Assembly: GCA_021186555.1 (NCBI GenBank)
Contig: JAJKFL010000002.1
Span: 11,592,001-11,656,000 of the forward strand
Source: Reticulitermes speratus
Lineage: Eukaryota > Arthropoda > Insecta > Blattodea > Rhinotermitidae
Direction of reading: 5' to 3'
DNA: 64,000 bases
Under the pieces are notes generated by a model. It was given only the letters and a program-made list of their open reading frames with translations, was not told the DNA's origin and did not search any database. The position numbers and the translations under genes are program-made. Below are positions 44,394 through 56,117 of this stretch, one piece after another. Position 1 is the stretch's first letter. Each line of letters opens with the position of its first letter.

Positions 44394-44438
44394 ACTCCCT
44401 GATGATGGCTAAAATGATCAGCCGAAACATGTAGGAGT
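44394..44438 (+). ncRNA. type I hammerhead-ribozyme-like motif, best copy
   Basis: Stem I ACUCC (44394-44398) with GGAGU (44434-44438); core CUGAUGA (44399-44405); one U, then stem II GGCU/AGCC (44407-44410 with 44420-44423) closing a nine-base loop; GAAA (44424-44427); stem III C44428-G44431 around AU; U44432, A44433. Predicted cleavage is between 44433 and 44434. All residues of the consensus core are present. The single-base-pair stem III is typical of Penelope-like retroelement hammerheads, which are thought to act as dimers. Confidence 0.65.
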
Positions 44439-45394
44439 GTAAAAATAAATTTATTGTGCAGGGGTTGGTGGCAAAAAAACTTACATATGTCTGCTGTGCT
44501 GTTCTTGCCAGCTGTGTTAAATGAAAATGTATGGTGTATGAGTGGCCTCAGTTGGCACAGCGTCCAACCAGAGTTTCGTGAAAATCAGTCTAGTTTATAA
44601 ATTCAAAGGGAGGCGTACAGATAAAAACAGACACAATCTTCGTATCAGAGAAGTATATTGTTTCCGTAAGAAAGTAAAGTAGACTTAAGATACTAAACGT
44701 ACGAATCAGAACAGGTAAGAGCATGAAGTACAGTAGAACCGCGAAAATTGCCCATTCAAATGTGAAGAATCAACCAGCTCGATGAAGACCAAATGTTCAA
44801 AATGTGGACAACCCTGAGGGCCGTGATGATGACTGCTAGTAAAACACTGGGAGGCAGAGACGCAATAGCCACATTCCAGCAGCTTAACACTGCATATTTC
44901 TCATTGTAATCAAACCAGGGAGAAGAAAAACACGAGGTTCATCTAGCATTTGAACAGAGTAGAAAGTTGGAAATTCTCCTCTTTCTCTCTAGTCCCCTGT
45001 TTCGTCTTATTGTCGACCCACCTCATCCTTTCAGGCTCGCACCCTTTTCTCATCCAATCAACTTAAAAAGATTTCTCCAGTGTACAAATTTGAAATCCTT
45101 TTTTTCAAATTTCGGTGACACTATGTGGAGTTTCTTTTCCTTTTTAAAGCAACGAAAAATGTATGCACACAGAAAGACAGAGAGAGAGAAGAGGTAAAAT
45201 CTCTTTCACCACTTCTAATAAACACAATATGATCTGTTCTCAATGCTTCAGCAACACGCAAAAAAAAAAACATAGAGAGGGAGAGAGAGACTGACAGGAA
45301 GGCTTTCGAATACCACAGATTTTATTGCAAGCAGCATCAGAACGACAATAAGAGTATTTTCAGCTTTCAAGACAGTACTCTGTTGACAGGGAGC

Positions 45395-45480
45395 GGGGGT
45401 AGCTCACTCTGTACAGTCGCTAGGCTAGTGGCTGGTTGACCGAGATATCTGAATCCCATTGCCAAAAGGAGCAAAAGACT
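45395..45480 (+). mobile_element. tRNA-like SINE head, degenerate
   Basis: GGGGGTAGCTCACTCTGTAC is A-box-like, followed by a CTAGGCTAGTGGCTGG arm and GAATCCCATTGCC in the B-box position. The acceptor stem does not close. Confidence 0.35.
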
Positions 45481-46043
45481 GTTTTTTCTGTATTTTCTCT
45501 ACAGGTTCGGGCGTATAAGCGACCGGCAGTAGCCCTCAAAAGGGCCGTGTTGTGAGGGAAGAAGTCAAGAGGGAAAAATAGAACTGTATATGTGGAAAGA
45601 AGGTAGATAACAAAGGGAAATAAGAATAGAAAGGAAATAAAACTAAAAGGCTAGCAAGACGAAAAGCAAAATTAAAAGAGTGCAAAAACCAGCAGCCTTT
45701 AATAGAACCGTTTTGTGAGGGTAGACGCCAAATCTACTTACGAATATCCTTATCCGTAGACTGCATTACATGGGCTTCCTTTCATTATTGGTTATTTCTT
45801 CGTTCTTCCGTTAAATGAAGCCGTATAACTGCAGGCGTAACTTCGTACCAAATGGGTTATATCACATCACGTCTCGAGGACGGTGCTCCAGACAGTAGGC
45901 CTACGGCTCGCAACCACACTTTTAACTCCATTGTGCACTCAACATTTTACAGTTGCTCAGCCTGACATGATATTGCGCGTTTTAAGGGTTCCGAAACTTC
46001 ACTGACGCACTCACGAAATCCCTACATCTGGATCTACCCTCAG

Positions 46044-46226
46044 TCAGTTTAATCCAGCCCACAGCCACAACCTTACTTCATTAATATTCATTTTCATATT
46101 ATTCTCTCGTTTATGCCTAGCTGTGTCAAGCCTTCTCGTCCCTTCAGTTTCTCGCACTATTCCGCGACTTCCCGTTCGTAGCAAATGTCCCTCCAAGATC
46201 ATACACATCATATTAGGCATACACAA
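46044..46226 (-). pseudogene. LINE ORF2 C-terminal fragment
   Basis: A minus-strand frame contains VRETEGTRRLDTARHKRENN followed by MKMNINEV, a diverged counterpart of [24 protein letters not shown] at 59690-60040. The frame is open for 60 codons, but it is only a fragment. Confidence 0.45.
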
Positions 46227-46328
46227 GGAAAAAACTATGAAGCGGTCTGACTGTGGTCACTATGAAAATAATTAGTTTCGGAGATGAAGCTGTGTATTTT
46301 GGTGGAGTTGCTAAAGACAAGACTTCTT

Positions 46329-46365
46329 ATGACGTTTCGGAAGGAACCTTCTCTATCTAATGGGC
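46329..46365 (-). ncRNA. degenerate hammerhead-like motif
   Basis: Minus strand: AGAGAAGGUUCCUUCCGAAAC with GUCAU after it. Stem II and GAAAC are recognisable, but the CUGANGA core is lost. Confidence 0.3.
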
Positions 46366-46744
46366 AGAAATATAAGCTTCGCACAGAAATGTGGTCAATG
46401 ATATAGATATCTAATGAGCTATAACACATGTCCCCCAATTTAATACTTCACTGTACATGAATTCAAATAATCATTGCAAGCGATCTACATTTAATGTAAG
46501 CAGTGCAACTTGCCCTGTAGAAAACAACTGTGCCTACTGGACAGCCCTGCTAGTGTCTGCTTACCCCCTATTAACCTATATCGGCCTGAATAATGCCAGT
46601 TAACCTCGCTGATCCCTTTCAATAGCTGTCTCTCTATGTTAACAATCAGGCTACAGTTATTTTCAGATCACGGAGAACATAACATTGAATGATAAACAAC
46701 GACCTGTACAAATCAAGTCTGTCTGTATACTTCTGTTCTACAGA

Positions 46745-46760
46745 GCCCCCCCCCCCCCCG
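46745..46760. repeat. poly(C) run
   Basis: A C-rich homopolymer of about 14 bases near 46746-46760. Confidence 0.8.
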
Positions 46761-47265
46761 CCCAACCGCTAGGGCAGACAGAACGACTAGGAAACATCAG
46801 TCTAATGCATTCTGGCTCATTGATGAAATGACTGTTATAAGCAAATTCAGAAGTAATAAAGAACATTTCGTCACACTCACCTTCTCATTATCCTCCCATT
46901 CACAAGCTGTTCCAATAACTGTGCATTACGCCCGTGTGACTACTGTTTAATATTCACGTTCAAGCCAACATGTATCCACTCAGTTTTGGAGTCGTTACAA
47001 AACGTTACGTAAAAACATGTTACAGTGTTACGAATCCGATATGATTACAGAAATATATTTCCTTTTTTTTTTAATAGCGTCAGTTGTGGTGAAGCTATAA
47101 CATACTTACTGTTCTTTAGAATAAAACTTTTTAAACCATAAAAGATTGTACTTAATACTCTGTACGTTATCTCTGACAACGACAACACAGTCAAATGTGC
47201 CGTTGAAGGGTAAATATTAAAAATATTACAATACACCTGCATTCGACAATTACTGAACAATAATT

Positions 47266-47528
47266 TTTTTTTTTTTTCCACGGCGCAACAGCCCCTAGTG
47301 GGCCAGGGCCTCCTCATTACAGAGGCTTCACGATCACACTCAGACACACCAAACTCGGTAGTACTCTCTGTACGAGAGATCAGCCCGACGCAGAGGCCTC
47401 TACCTGACTAACACACACAACACTCACAAGACACAAACACCCACGCCCCTGGCGGGATTCGAACCCGCAATCCCAGCAAGGAAGCGGCCGCAGACCCACG
47501 TCTTAGACCGCGCGGCCATTGGGATCGG
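47266..47528 (-). mobile_element. tRNA-derived SINE (family B), full length, 8-bp target duplication
   Basis: CAATAATT at 47258-47265 is repeated at 47529-47536. Minus strand: head CCGATCCCAATGGCCGCGCG and GTCTAAGACGTGGG, perfect B box GGTTCGAATCC, body with TGTTGTGTGTGTTAG and GAGGCCTCTGCGTCGGGC, 3' block AGGCCCTGGCCCACTAGGGG, and an A-rich tail (the T run at 47263-47277 on plus). It is the reference copy of the family in this window. Confidence 0.9.
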
Positions 47529-47627
47529 CAATAATTCGTGATTAGAAAGTACAAATGAAACATCAGAATCAACATGCTGACTTGCTTTTTTTACTTATCC
47601 TTTTATAGGCCCACACCTTGTTATCTA

Positions 47628-47840
47628 AACCGTTGTGGCTCAATCAATACAGTACCTAGACAACGGACTGAACGAAAACAGACTCTAGGTTCAATTCCCG
47701 GCAAAGGCAGAGAGTCTCCTTTCCTCCACAGCATCAATACCCACCCTGAGGCACAACAGTGTAACGGGTATCGGTTGATCTACTCCTTTTTGAGGACGCT
47801 ACAGCCCGATTCAAGCCTTCACATCCTCTACCGAACGGCT
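47628..47840 (+). mobile_element. tRNA-derived SINE head and body
   Basis: GTTGTGGCTCAATCAATACA (A box) near 47631 and GGTTCAATTCCCGG (B box) at 47689-47702, followed by AAGGCAGAGAGTCTCC. The head differs from those of families A, B and C. Confidence 0.6.
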
Positions 47841-47869
47841 CATTCCCGTTAAAGAGGAAACAGAAGTAC

Positions 47870-48062
47870 TGGTCTATCCAGTTTTCCCCGATTTCCGAAA
47901 GAGCACTGCTTTTTGAAGGTTGCCAGGCTTCGCCCATTTGTCTTTCTGGTTAGAGGAGTTGTAATACAAAGATGAGTATACAGCGTATTTTAAAGATACT
48001 GACAGGGGGAAACCGCAGTGCTCGGAGAAAAACCTGTCCAAAGTACTTCGTTTCTCCTCTGT
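47870..48062 (-). mobile_element. SINE family C body
   Basis: Minus strand: GAAACGAAGTACTTTGGACA, GGTTTTTCTCCGAGCACTGC and GGTTTCCCCCTGTCAG correspond to the body at 314-560. No tRNA head is seen. Confidence 0.55.
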
Positions 48063-48079
48063 CAACCAAATTATTATCT

Positions 48080-49000
48080 ACAGATTCAATTCGTACCGCA
48101 CACTAAACACTTTCTCGGTTATGAAAACCAATCAGTTAACTCTGTATATAGAAATAATCGGTGTTTGTTCTCAGAACAATATAAAACATATAATAGACTC
48201 TGTGGGCAGATTCATAACTCTTCAATTTTTGTCCACTCGCAGATCGGACTTGCCCGCAGGGCCCTGATTGAATAGCAGTAATTTTGTCATAGAATCAGGG
48301 TTAAAAAAAGTACGCTTTAAATTACACTGAAACGCTCGACGTAGAATAAAGTTGGTAATTTGGTTCCAGGCTTGGAAGAATGTGTGGCAGCCAGCGGCAG
48401 CTCCCTGAATCGTTGCAATAACGAGTGTTTATAGCGAAAACACATTTATGCTGATAGTGTGGTTAAATGCAGAGCGATTTTCCCAGGAAATTCAATTACA
48501 GAAGAAGTCCAAGCAGGTCAGCGACAGTCTGAAAATACGGGTGTTGCGAGCGACAGTAGGAAGAAATAAAGAGTGAGACAGTGAACGATGCACGTGTTCA
48601 AGAACCACACGTCAAGTCCTTTCCGAGTACGTAAAATGCATATCGGCAGAAACACAATTGCGCGATCACTGAAGACACGATAATGAATCAGTCATGCCAA
48701 ATCCTTCCAAATGCGTAACAGCGTCTGCCTCAACAACTGTTCACACTAACAGAGGATTTCTAAAGGTTTCTGTACAAAATCAATATATAAAACAGCCGAA
48801 GACCTCAAAGTTGATATTTCCAGTCCATTTCTGCGATTCCCGCAAGGAAATCCTACACCTGGATAACAGATGAGGCTTGTTTTCCACCTCCTTGTTTTAA
48901 GTTAGAAAGCAGAATATTCAAATACGAGCTACGTAGTAAAAAACAAATTAACTGAGGTGCAACTGTATCCGGAAAACCGCGCAGCACTGCGCTTCGTTAC
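48080..49000. other. no recognised gene; dispersed repeat near 48080-48225
   Basis: 48080-48225 (AATTCGTACCGCACACTAAA, AGAAATAATCGGTGTTTGTT) aligns with 26955-27070 (TTCGTACCGCGCAGTAAGCA, AGAAATAATCGCTGTTTATT), a dispersed repeat of unknown type. The rest is unrecognised. Confidence 0.4.
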
Positions 49001-49005
49001 CGACC

Positions 49006-49265
49006 ATTTTTTTCCCATGGCGCAACAGCCCCTAGTGGGCCAGGGCGTCCTCATTATCAAGGCCTCACGAACACACTCAGACACACCACACTCGGTAGGA
49101 CTCCTCTGGACGAGTGATCAGCCCGAAGCAGAGAGCCTCTACTCGACAACACACAACACTCACATGAGACAGACATCCATGCAACCGGAAGGATTCGAAC
49201 CTACAATCCCAGCAAGCAAGCGGCCGTAGACCCACGCCTTAGACCGCGTGGCCACTGAGATCGGT
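49006..49265 (-). mobile_element. tRNA-derived SINE (family B)
   Basis: Minus strand: head CCGATCTCAGTGGCCACGCG and GTCTAAGGCGTGGG, B box GGTTCGAATCC, body as in 47266-47528, 3' block CCTGGCCCACTAGGGGCTG. A probable short target duplication TTCGT lies outside both ends. Confidence 0.85.
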
Positions 49266-49824
49266 TCGTATCAATCATAAGAATAATTATGCCAACTTTC
49301 CTCAACGATGCAGTGATATCAGAATGTTATCGGCAGGTCGCTGACACAGGCCTTCCTTGTCTCAAGGACCTTAATCAATAAGGCTGTGATATTCACGACA
49401 TATTTGATGTATCTGCTAAAACTAAACTTACGCAAATTAACCTGGTTGTCAGAAACCACTGCTGAAAGAGACCACTTGATGCACGCAGAATACGGAATGA
49501 TGTTAAAGAAATACAGTGTAAAAACGTCGATTGTATTCAATTACTGTAAATTCGAAACGGCTGGTGTTTTGTGACGAAGCCCTGTGCTCAAAACTATGGT
49601 ATACTGAGATATGACACAGTGCAATGTTGTACCTGTCTACCAAACTACTTGGCGTTATATCCCAGCAGACTCTAATTTTGAAACTTAATCACCGTGAAAA
49701 CCTCAAACCTAAAAGGCCCCAGGCTGTTCAAAAAATGAGAAATTCTGATTATTAACTACTGAGAGACGGCTAACACGGTCATTCCACTGAAATACTAGAA
49801 CAGGTAAATCACAAGAGCGGTCAA

Positions 49825-50035
49825 TGCTTCTAAACGAGACAGCAGGGGAGGGAAGACGATGAAGAAGACGTAACAAGCTAGTGGATGACCTTAAGGAAAC
49901 GAGAAGGCACTAGATCGCACTCGTTGGAGAACTCGCTTTGGAAGAGGGTATGGACCTGTCGTAAGACAGACTACGTGATGATGATGATAATGATGATGAT
50001 GATAATAATGATGATGATAATGATGATGATGAGTA
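49825..50035 (+). pseudogene. LINE ORF2 3' end with (ATG)n tail
   Basis: GAGGGAAGACGATGAAGAAG, CTAGTGGATGACCTTAAGGA, GGAGAACTCGCTTTGGAAGA and CCTGTCGTAAGACAGACTAC match 2110-2365. The translated end is LLDDLKE..., RTRFGRGYGPVVRQTT. A run of ATG/ATA trinucleotides (49978-50033) follows as the simple-sequence tail. Confidence 0.75.
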
Positions 50036-50125
50036 CACAAGTACGATGGAATCAGAAGTCACTGCCGAAACTAGCCTGCTCCATTCTTTCATAAATACTT
50101 TTCATTGTAAACGGATCCTCCTGGT

Positions 50126-50130
<5 letters not shown>

Positions 50131-50176
<46 letters not shown>

Positions 50177-50205
50177 GTGCGTGCGTGTGTGTGTGCGTGT
50201 GTGTA
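50131..50205. repeat. (TA)n and (GT)n compound microsatellite
   Basis: About 20 TA units (50131-50172) followed by a GT-rich run with C interruptions. Confidence 0.9.
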
Positions 50206-50914
50206 AGAGACGGATTATATTTCGAAAAAAAAAAGTTAAATGTGACATCCATACCAGTGTAAGCTTCGAAGCCTATTAACACGAGCGCCACTGTGACGCG
50301 AAGAATTCGGTATTAAATATTAAAATACAGAAACGTGAAAGTTCACTTCCGAAAATGATACAAATGCCGCCGAAGCTTATGGCGCTCGAATGAACCTCCC
50401 TTTTTTATGTCTGCTTTTACTTTCCCTCGTAATAAGTCACGTAAGCGTGTGAATATAGAAAACAAATTCCCATTAGAATGGAACCAAGTAGGTCGTCATG
50501 AAGAAAACGCAAGATTCAATAACTCCTGTTGCAGTCTCTCGCTGAACTTCAATAAGCCGAAAGAAAACGACGGATTCGATTTTCATCTCGGCTTTTAAAA
50601 GTGAAATACATTTTACATCTTCTACAATACAAATCCGATTCAGGTGGAAGCGGTGGTACTGATGGCTGAAATTGCAGTCTAAGAACAAAGGCTTGTCCCC
50701 ATTTCTCTGCGTAGCTCTTGATGTTAAATGCCTTATGGTGGTCTCATCAACTGCTCCAGGAGGATACCGCTCGTCTTAAGTCAATCGAAAATGAAAATTC
50801 AGCCTAACACACTAGCCTATTACCACCACCTAACATTACCTATCAACCTCCCTCAATGATGAAAATGAATAATGCGTTCTGTCATGAGCTCACTTGTCGG
50901 TTATATTTGTAGCC

Positions 50915-51078
50915 AAGGGGGCGCATATCCCGGACACCATGTCATCCGGGTGACTGAATTTTGCACTGTGGCGCCTAATATTTATGGGTGCTCAGATGAA
51001 ACTAGCTTCATGTCACCCATATGGCGCCTAGAATTTTAAGGTGGCTGCTATATTCTTGGAAAATTTGTGCACCCTTTG
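50915..51078 (+). mobile_element. hAT-like MITE, copy 3
   Basis: The left end is CAAGGGGGCGCATATCC and the right end TTTGTGCACCCTTTG. Internal GACTGAATTTTGCACTGTGG, TTCATGTCACCCATATGGCG and TAAGGTGGCTGC are shared with copies 1 and 2. Confidence 0.5.
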
Positions 51079-51079
51079 T

Positions 51080-52230
51080 CGAAAATATAAATACATCATT
51101 CAGTAATGTAATTTCAGCACGTAACATAACCTAACAACCTAACCTAAAGTAAAATAACCCAAAGCCAGCCAACACCAACCAAGACATGACAGCCTTACAC
51201 ATGACACCACAACCCATACGAGGATGTGGAGATTCATGCAAGGGCGCATGCGCAGACGGACATAAAATATTAGATCGCCAGAGCAATGACGCCATTACGG
51301 ACGCAGGCCCTTTGAAACTGAAGAATTCTTTGACAACCATTTGTCAGAATTTAATGCAAAATCCGAAACCATACTAAAGGAAACTTCGACGTCGATTTGA
51401 CCACGTAATATGTACCAAGTAAAATATTAACTACATCCCGGCACAAGTGTATGTGACCAATGCATAAAGGAGCTGTAGGATTTTAAAAACACGGAAACAC
51501 TACAGCAGGGCAGGCAAAAGATGCAACCCCAACGTTTATTGGCAATTCTTGAACATGATATATTTTACGGCGACAAATGGTAAAACTGTCGTGCTTGGTA
51601 AACTCTGAAGGGCGCAGCTTCTTTATGACAGCAGACCTACACCTCAGGATTTCCCTGACAGCCTTGGAAAAATCACGGACAACAACATCCACGTTTGTTA
51701 GTCTCTGGGATAATATTCAAACCCAGGACTTCTACAGCAACAAAGTGGGAGCCTTAGACACTACACATCGACGTTTCGTGTTGTCGTGTGATACCACAGC
51801 CCATGCAATGAGCCGGTCTCCCAATCGAGATGTTCTAACGGTAGCTCTAATACACGATTACTCGTATAAAGGTCTACGAAACAGATAAAGACTCAAGTCG
51901 GATGTAGCACCCGGAAGACGATGATGTTTGTTTATTTACTTACAATAGTTAAATACAGACGATGGTATTCTTTTGGCTTTCTGCACCGTATAGTGGTTAA
52001 ATGTTCGTCCGAACAGTTGAAACATCACCAATACATGGTACAGAAACAAAAAAGGCCATCATCTGACCACAAACCGTCGGGAGAACCTGAAACCCTAGTA
52101 AAATACACTCTGTCAATTCAACGGGAAAATTTGATAATTCCTACCTCTAACTACGCTTTCCTTTCATTGAATATGAAGCAATGTAAATGAAGTGTGTGTT
52201 ATTTAACGATGTTGTCAACTGCTAAGCATA
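51080..52230. other. no recognised gene
   Basis: Frames of 60-103 codons (for example 51577-51888) show nothing that I recognise. Confidence 0.3.
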
Positions 52231-52234
52231 CATA

Positions 52235-52345
52235 GCTTCGGTGGTAATAAATGAATATGGTGCACTGGTGGAATGATACTGACAGAGAGAAGCCGAAGTA
52301 TTAGAAGTGCCATCTGACCACCACAAATCCCAAATGGACTGACAA
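52235..52345 (-). mobile_element. SINE family C fragment
   Basis: Minus strand: GTCAGTCCATTTGGGATTTG, TGGTGGTCAGATGGCACTTC, TACTTCGGCTTCTCTCTGTC and CATTCCACCAGTGCACC follow the order of 314-560 and 19480-19620. Confidence 0.6.
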
Positions 52346-53760
52346 TGCATAGTCAAATACCGTTATAGTTCTCCTCCCCAGCACAGCTCCACCCTCACTT
52401 AGCGCCCATAGAAGTCTTAAACAAAAATTCCCTATTATACAGTATTTCGATTTACCGCTACCATCGATATATCGTTATAAATCGCGATACACAAACAGTG
52501 GCGCTATATTGGGGTTTGATTCTACTTGAAAAGGCAGAATAAATTATGTTACTACCAGCAGATAAATGTTTGTGAATGGTAGACGATGCAACACCGAATA
52601 AGCATGCCTTCCATTACCGGTTTATTCATGTCATCTTCTGATCGTATTCATAACTTAGCAATAACGACAATGTGACAGGCACTGTCCTGCTAAAACCATA
52701 TGTGTGGGTGTGCGTCTGTTGCATGTTTTTTGTACACTGAATTCCAACTTAGTCAATGATGCTGCACCAGCTGCGTAGGCTAAATACCGTCGAATGACAT
52801 GTGAAGATTTCAGACAAATTGTTAGCACGAAAGGATTTGGAAGGAAACGTCCGTAGCAACTTGAAGCTACCATAATGTCAAAATAGACTGTTCTCTGACC
52901 AGCATTCGAATAGAAGTACAAATCCCTCACACAGAAATCACACACATTACCACTGACGTAACCTGCGTGTAGCTAAGCTGTGGAAGCAAACAATATAGTG
53001 AAGCTTTAAATTCAGACATTACTGCCCTCTAAATTGAACCTCCACCAATTTTCATGTGCCCATAAATTTCCCCGAAGCTGCCTATATAAATTTCACCTTC
53101 GATCTATGTTTTATGGCCGACTCATAAAGCTAGTATTTCCTACACGTGTCGGAAGAGATAGACAGGACGGTCGATGGGCTAACTTCTGTGGTCTCCGTTC
53201 TCTTAAACAGCGAAGAAACCGACGTCAGAGCGACGTATAACCAACATGGTTGCCCTAGAGATGCTGAATGATTAATTCGTTATGTAACACGCGACGGTTG
53301 AGTGGCCAAGGTTGAAGTGGCAGGAAATTCAAACAACATAGATCTATTTGCATTCTGGACTTACTGCAATAGCTACCGCTTGACATAAGTGTGCTATTTC
53401 ATGACAACGTAAATTGCTCAGATTATGTAGCATCGGTGATGGACTAATGAGTAAGAAGCATTCCATCCGTTATTTAAGGACTCAGTCACATTTACTGCCT
53501 CGTACTACTACTACTACTACTACTAATACTAATAATAATAAATAATAATAAAAACACAAATTAGTAGTATTAGATCATAATGATTCACTTTTAGCTTACT
53601 AAACGATGTTCCAACTACACAAACTATATAACGAGAAATGGTACCGTAGAAATGTAAGTAAGAATTTGGTTTTCAGGCAGCTGTGGTCTATTGCAGGGTA
53701 TTATCCCAGGATTCGACTGGACGTACTGAAGAAAACCATAAAAACTTCATTCAGAGCTGT
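52346..53760. other. no recognised gene; (TAC/TAA)n at 53504-53552
   Basis: A trinucleotide tract (ACT, then AAT) lies at 53504-53552. No other feature was recognised. Confidence 0.3.
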
Positions 53761-53764
53761 TGGT

Positions 53765-54055
53765 TAAGGCCGCAAATCTCCAAACTCAGTAAAAAGCCAT
53801 GAAGACCCAGAGGGTGAGTAGAGGTACAGTTCTACTGCTTTATCCTCGGCGCTAGATGGGAGTGGGTGGTTAAAGCCACGCCCCGGCCGCTCTATCCCCA
53901 GGAAAGAAACCCGGTTCCCATTGTACAGGAGGCTGGGAGGGCACCAGGGCAGGTGTGGAAGGGTGTGGAAAATCTCGCCCACACCGGAATTCGATCCCCG
54001 GACCGTCGAGCCCGTACCAAGTCGCTATACAGACTACGCTATACTGAGTACCTCC
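53765..54055 (-). mobile_element. tRNA-derived SINE (family A), near full length
   Basis: Minus strand: head GTACTCAGTATAGCGTAGTC with B box GGGGATCGAATTCCGG, body CCAGCCTCCTGTACAATGGG and CCGGGGCGTGGCTTTAACCA, then GCGCCGAGGATAAAGCAG, GTAGAACTGTACCTCTACTC and CTGGGTCTTCATGGC. Confidence 0.75.
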
Positions 54056-54639
54056 CAAAAACAAGGCTACAGAACAGCAGCTTCCAACGTTTTCGAATTT
54101 GAGCATCCATTTTTCACTTAAAAATTACGCGGACCTCCGCACTCAACAGCTGTACTTTCAGGCTGCATTAATAAACAAAACAAACACATAACGGCACAAA
54201 AAAAATGAAGTCGGTAGCAGTTGTAAGTGAATTCATATTTTATTCATGACAACATGTATAAACATTTAACAAGACAGGCAATGTACGTATAAACGTAACA
54301 CTGAGGGGCGTTCGCGTAACCATTGTTACCGTGGAAAAGCAATAAGTATTAAATATTACGTGTGTGTGTGTGTTGTAGCCTTAGTTATCCAGCACGCAAA
54401 GCGCATGCATCGTATTATATTATCTGTGGCCCTTCCGCCTCAACCACATTTTTCCACATTATCTCATAAAAGGCATGATTTTCGGAAACGTTTATTGAAC
54501 ATTAAATGTGTGTTTTGATTTTCTCTACAACTTCTGTCTGAAACATTTCTCATTCTGAGAAGAATTCAGCGAGATGCCATCATAAACGTACGTAGGCCGT
54601 CACGTAAAGTACCCGATATTCTTGTCAGATTTTAACGAA

Positions 54640-54790
54640 ACTTGAATTTTCTCGACAGATTTTCAAAAAATACTCAAATGTAAATTTTCATGAAAATCCA
54701 TCCAGTGGGAGCCGAGTTGTTCCATGCGAAAGGACGGACGGACAGACAGACAGACATGACGAAGCTAATAGTCACTCTTCACAATTTTGC
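54640..54790 (+). repeat. repeat-like 3' region ending in (GACA)n
   Basis: AAATCCATCCAGTGGGAGCC and then GGACGGACGGACAGACAGAC, followed by ATGACGAAGCTAATAGTC, resembles the widespread arthropod pattern in which a non-coding retroelement segment precedes GACA repeats. Identity is uncertain. Confidence 0.3.
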
Positions 54791-55539
54791 GAACGCGCCT
54801 AAAAATGTTGTGTATATATATGCGAATATATGATTCAGTCAGCGTTAAGAAGACATCTGCAGACCCCTTGGAATAATCCTCGCGGCTCTCCTTGAGCCCG
54901 CAGTATGTAGGTTATTTTTATGTACTATTGTCACCTATTGCAATTATCAATCGAAAGATAATCATTACTGCTAGCCTGCAGGCCAATGAGTGAGAAAATA
55001 ACTCATTTAAATGTAGTAAGATAGGAGCAGCTCTGTTTCAACGTAAACCGTCAGAAATGTTCGTGTTGGTAACTGTAGGCGGGGATATATAGCCTACAAA
55101 GTGCTACGGGTGTTACATGCAACGGACCCGGCGTTCTTATAAATCTCTGATACAAAATCGTCTCTGTGTGTATGTGTGTGTGTTTGTACGCGCGTGTATG
55201 CAGAGTACGCGTGGGCTTAAATTCAGATTAATACGCCGTGAGGTTTGCCATTTGAACAATCGTGTCTGATCACAAAGATTCGCTCTTGTAAAATTCAAAG
55301 CCTTCACGTAACCACTGTGGTAATTCTCTGGTCACAGGTCGTCATTGTCTGGAACATGTGCAAATGCTTTCTTGGAATAATAAACATATTTACTATCAGG
55401 TTTCATGAAGCGTTGCACAGGGAAGCTATGCCACAACCAATGCCCTTCAGACGGGCAGGATAGCAGGAACTAAAAGAGTAATTATATAACCTACTGATAA
55501 TTTTCACTGACATAATCGTTTCGGTCGCACTATGGCCCT

Positions 55540-55730
55540 GGGGTCGACTCAGCCTCTAACAGAAATGAGTACCAGGAATCTTTCCTGGGAGGTAAAGGCG
55601 GCCGGTGCGTAGGGCTGACAACCTTACCACCTTCATGTGCCGATTGTCTAAAAACCTGGGAGCCTCGACCTCCTGGAGCCCTAAGGGCCTGTCAAGGCCT
55701 GTAATGGGATAGCTTTACCTTTTTTACCGA
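55540..55730 (+). mobile_element. tRNA-derived SINE (family A)
   Basis: GGGGTCGACTCAGCCTC in the B-box position, then GAATCTTTCCTGGGAGGTAA, GGCGGCCGGTGCGTAGGG and CCTGGGAGCCTCGACCTCC. The 3' end is GGCCTGTAATGGGATAGC followed by TTTACCTTTT. Diverged in the middle. Confidence 0.6.
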
Positions 55731-56117
55731 TAATTTTTATTCATAAAGTACCACGCAGTCTGTTAGCATTTCTTTGGGAAATTTATGGAGTTATCAACTT
55801 CATAATTTGTTACACTACACTTATTTTACTGTTACTGCATTATTACAGCCCTTAAGGGGCAACTCTGAAATGACAGTTTCCCTGATTATGCACGGAATTA
55901 ACTCGAAAATTCAGGAAAGGGGGCTACAATTACACTATGTAAAATAGATTCGTTAAAACACGCTAGACCAGCAACATGCAATGAGCAATATGCTGTCTAG
56001 GAGTACGTTTTAAAATTCTGTCTGCAAAAGTGGGTACTGCCGTACCGACTTAAAATACCTTCACAATGGACGTTTGTGCTGCCATATTATGCTCCTATCC
56101 GCAATTACTACCAGCTA

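Larger units (their letters stand above)
44016..44490. mobile_element. inverted-repeat element with opposed ribozyme-like motifs
   Basis: The left arm starts ACATATGT (44016) and the right arm ends with the same palindromic octamer (44490). The arms are about 130-145 bp and contain TTTTTTACCACCAACC, ATTTATTTTTACACT, ACATGTTTCGGC and GTCAACGTACATAGACATTT. The right arm carries an intact plus-strand hammerhead-like motif; the left arm carries the minus-strand counterpart without stem II. About 200 bp of unique AT-rich sequence lies between them. No open frame. Confidence 0.7.

Noticed and set aside
50131-50205. Open frames of YI and TH repeats
   Set aside because: Translations of (TA)n and (GT)n microsatellites.
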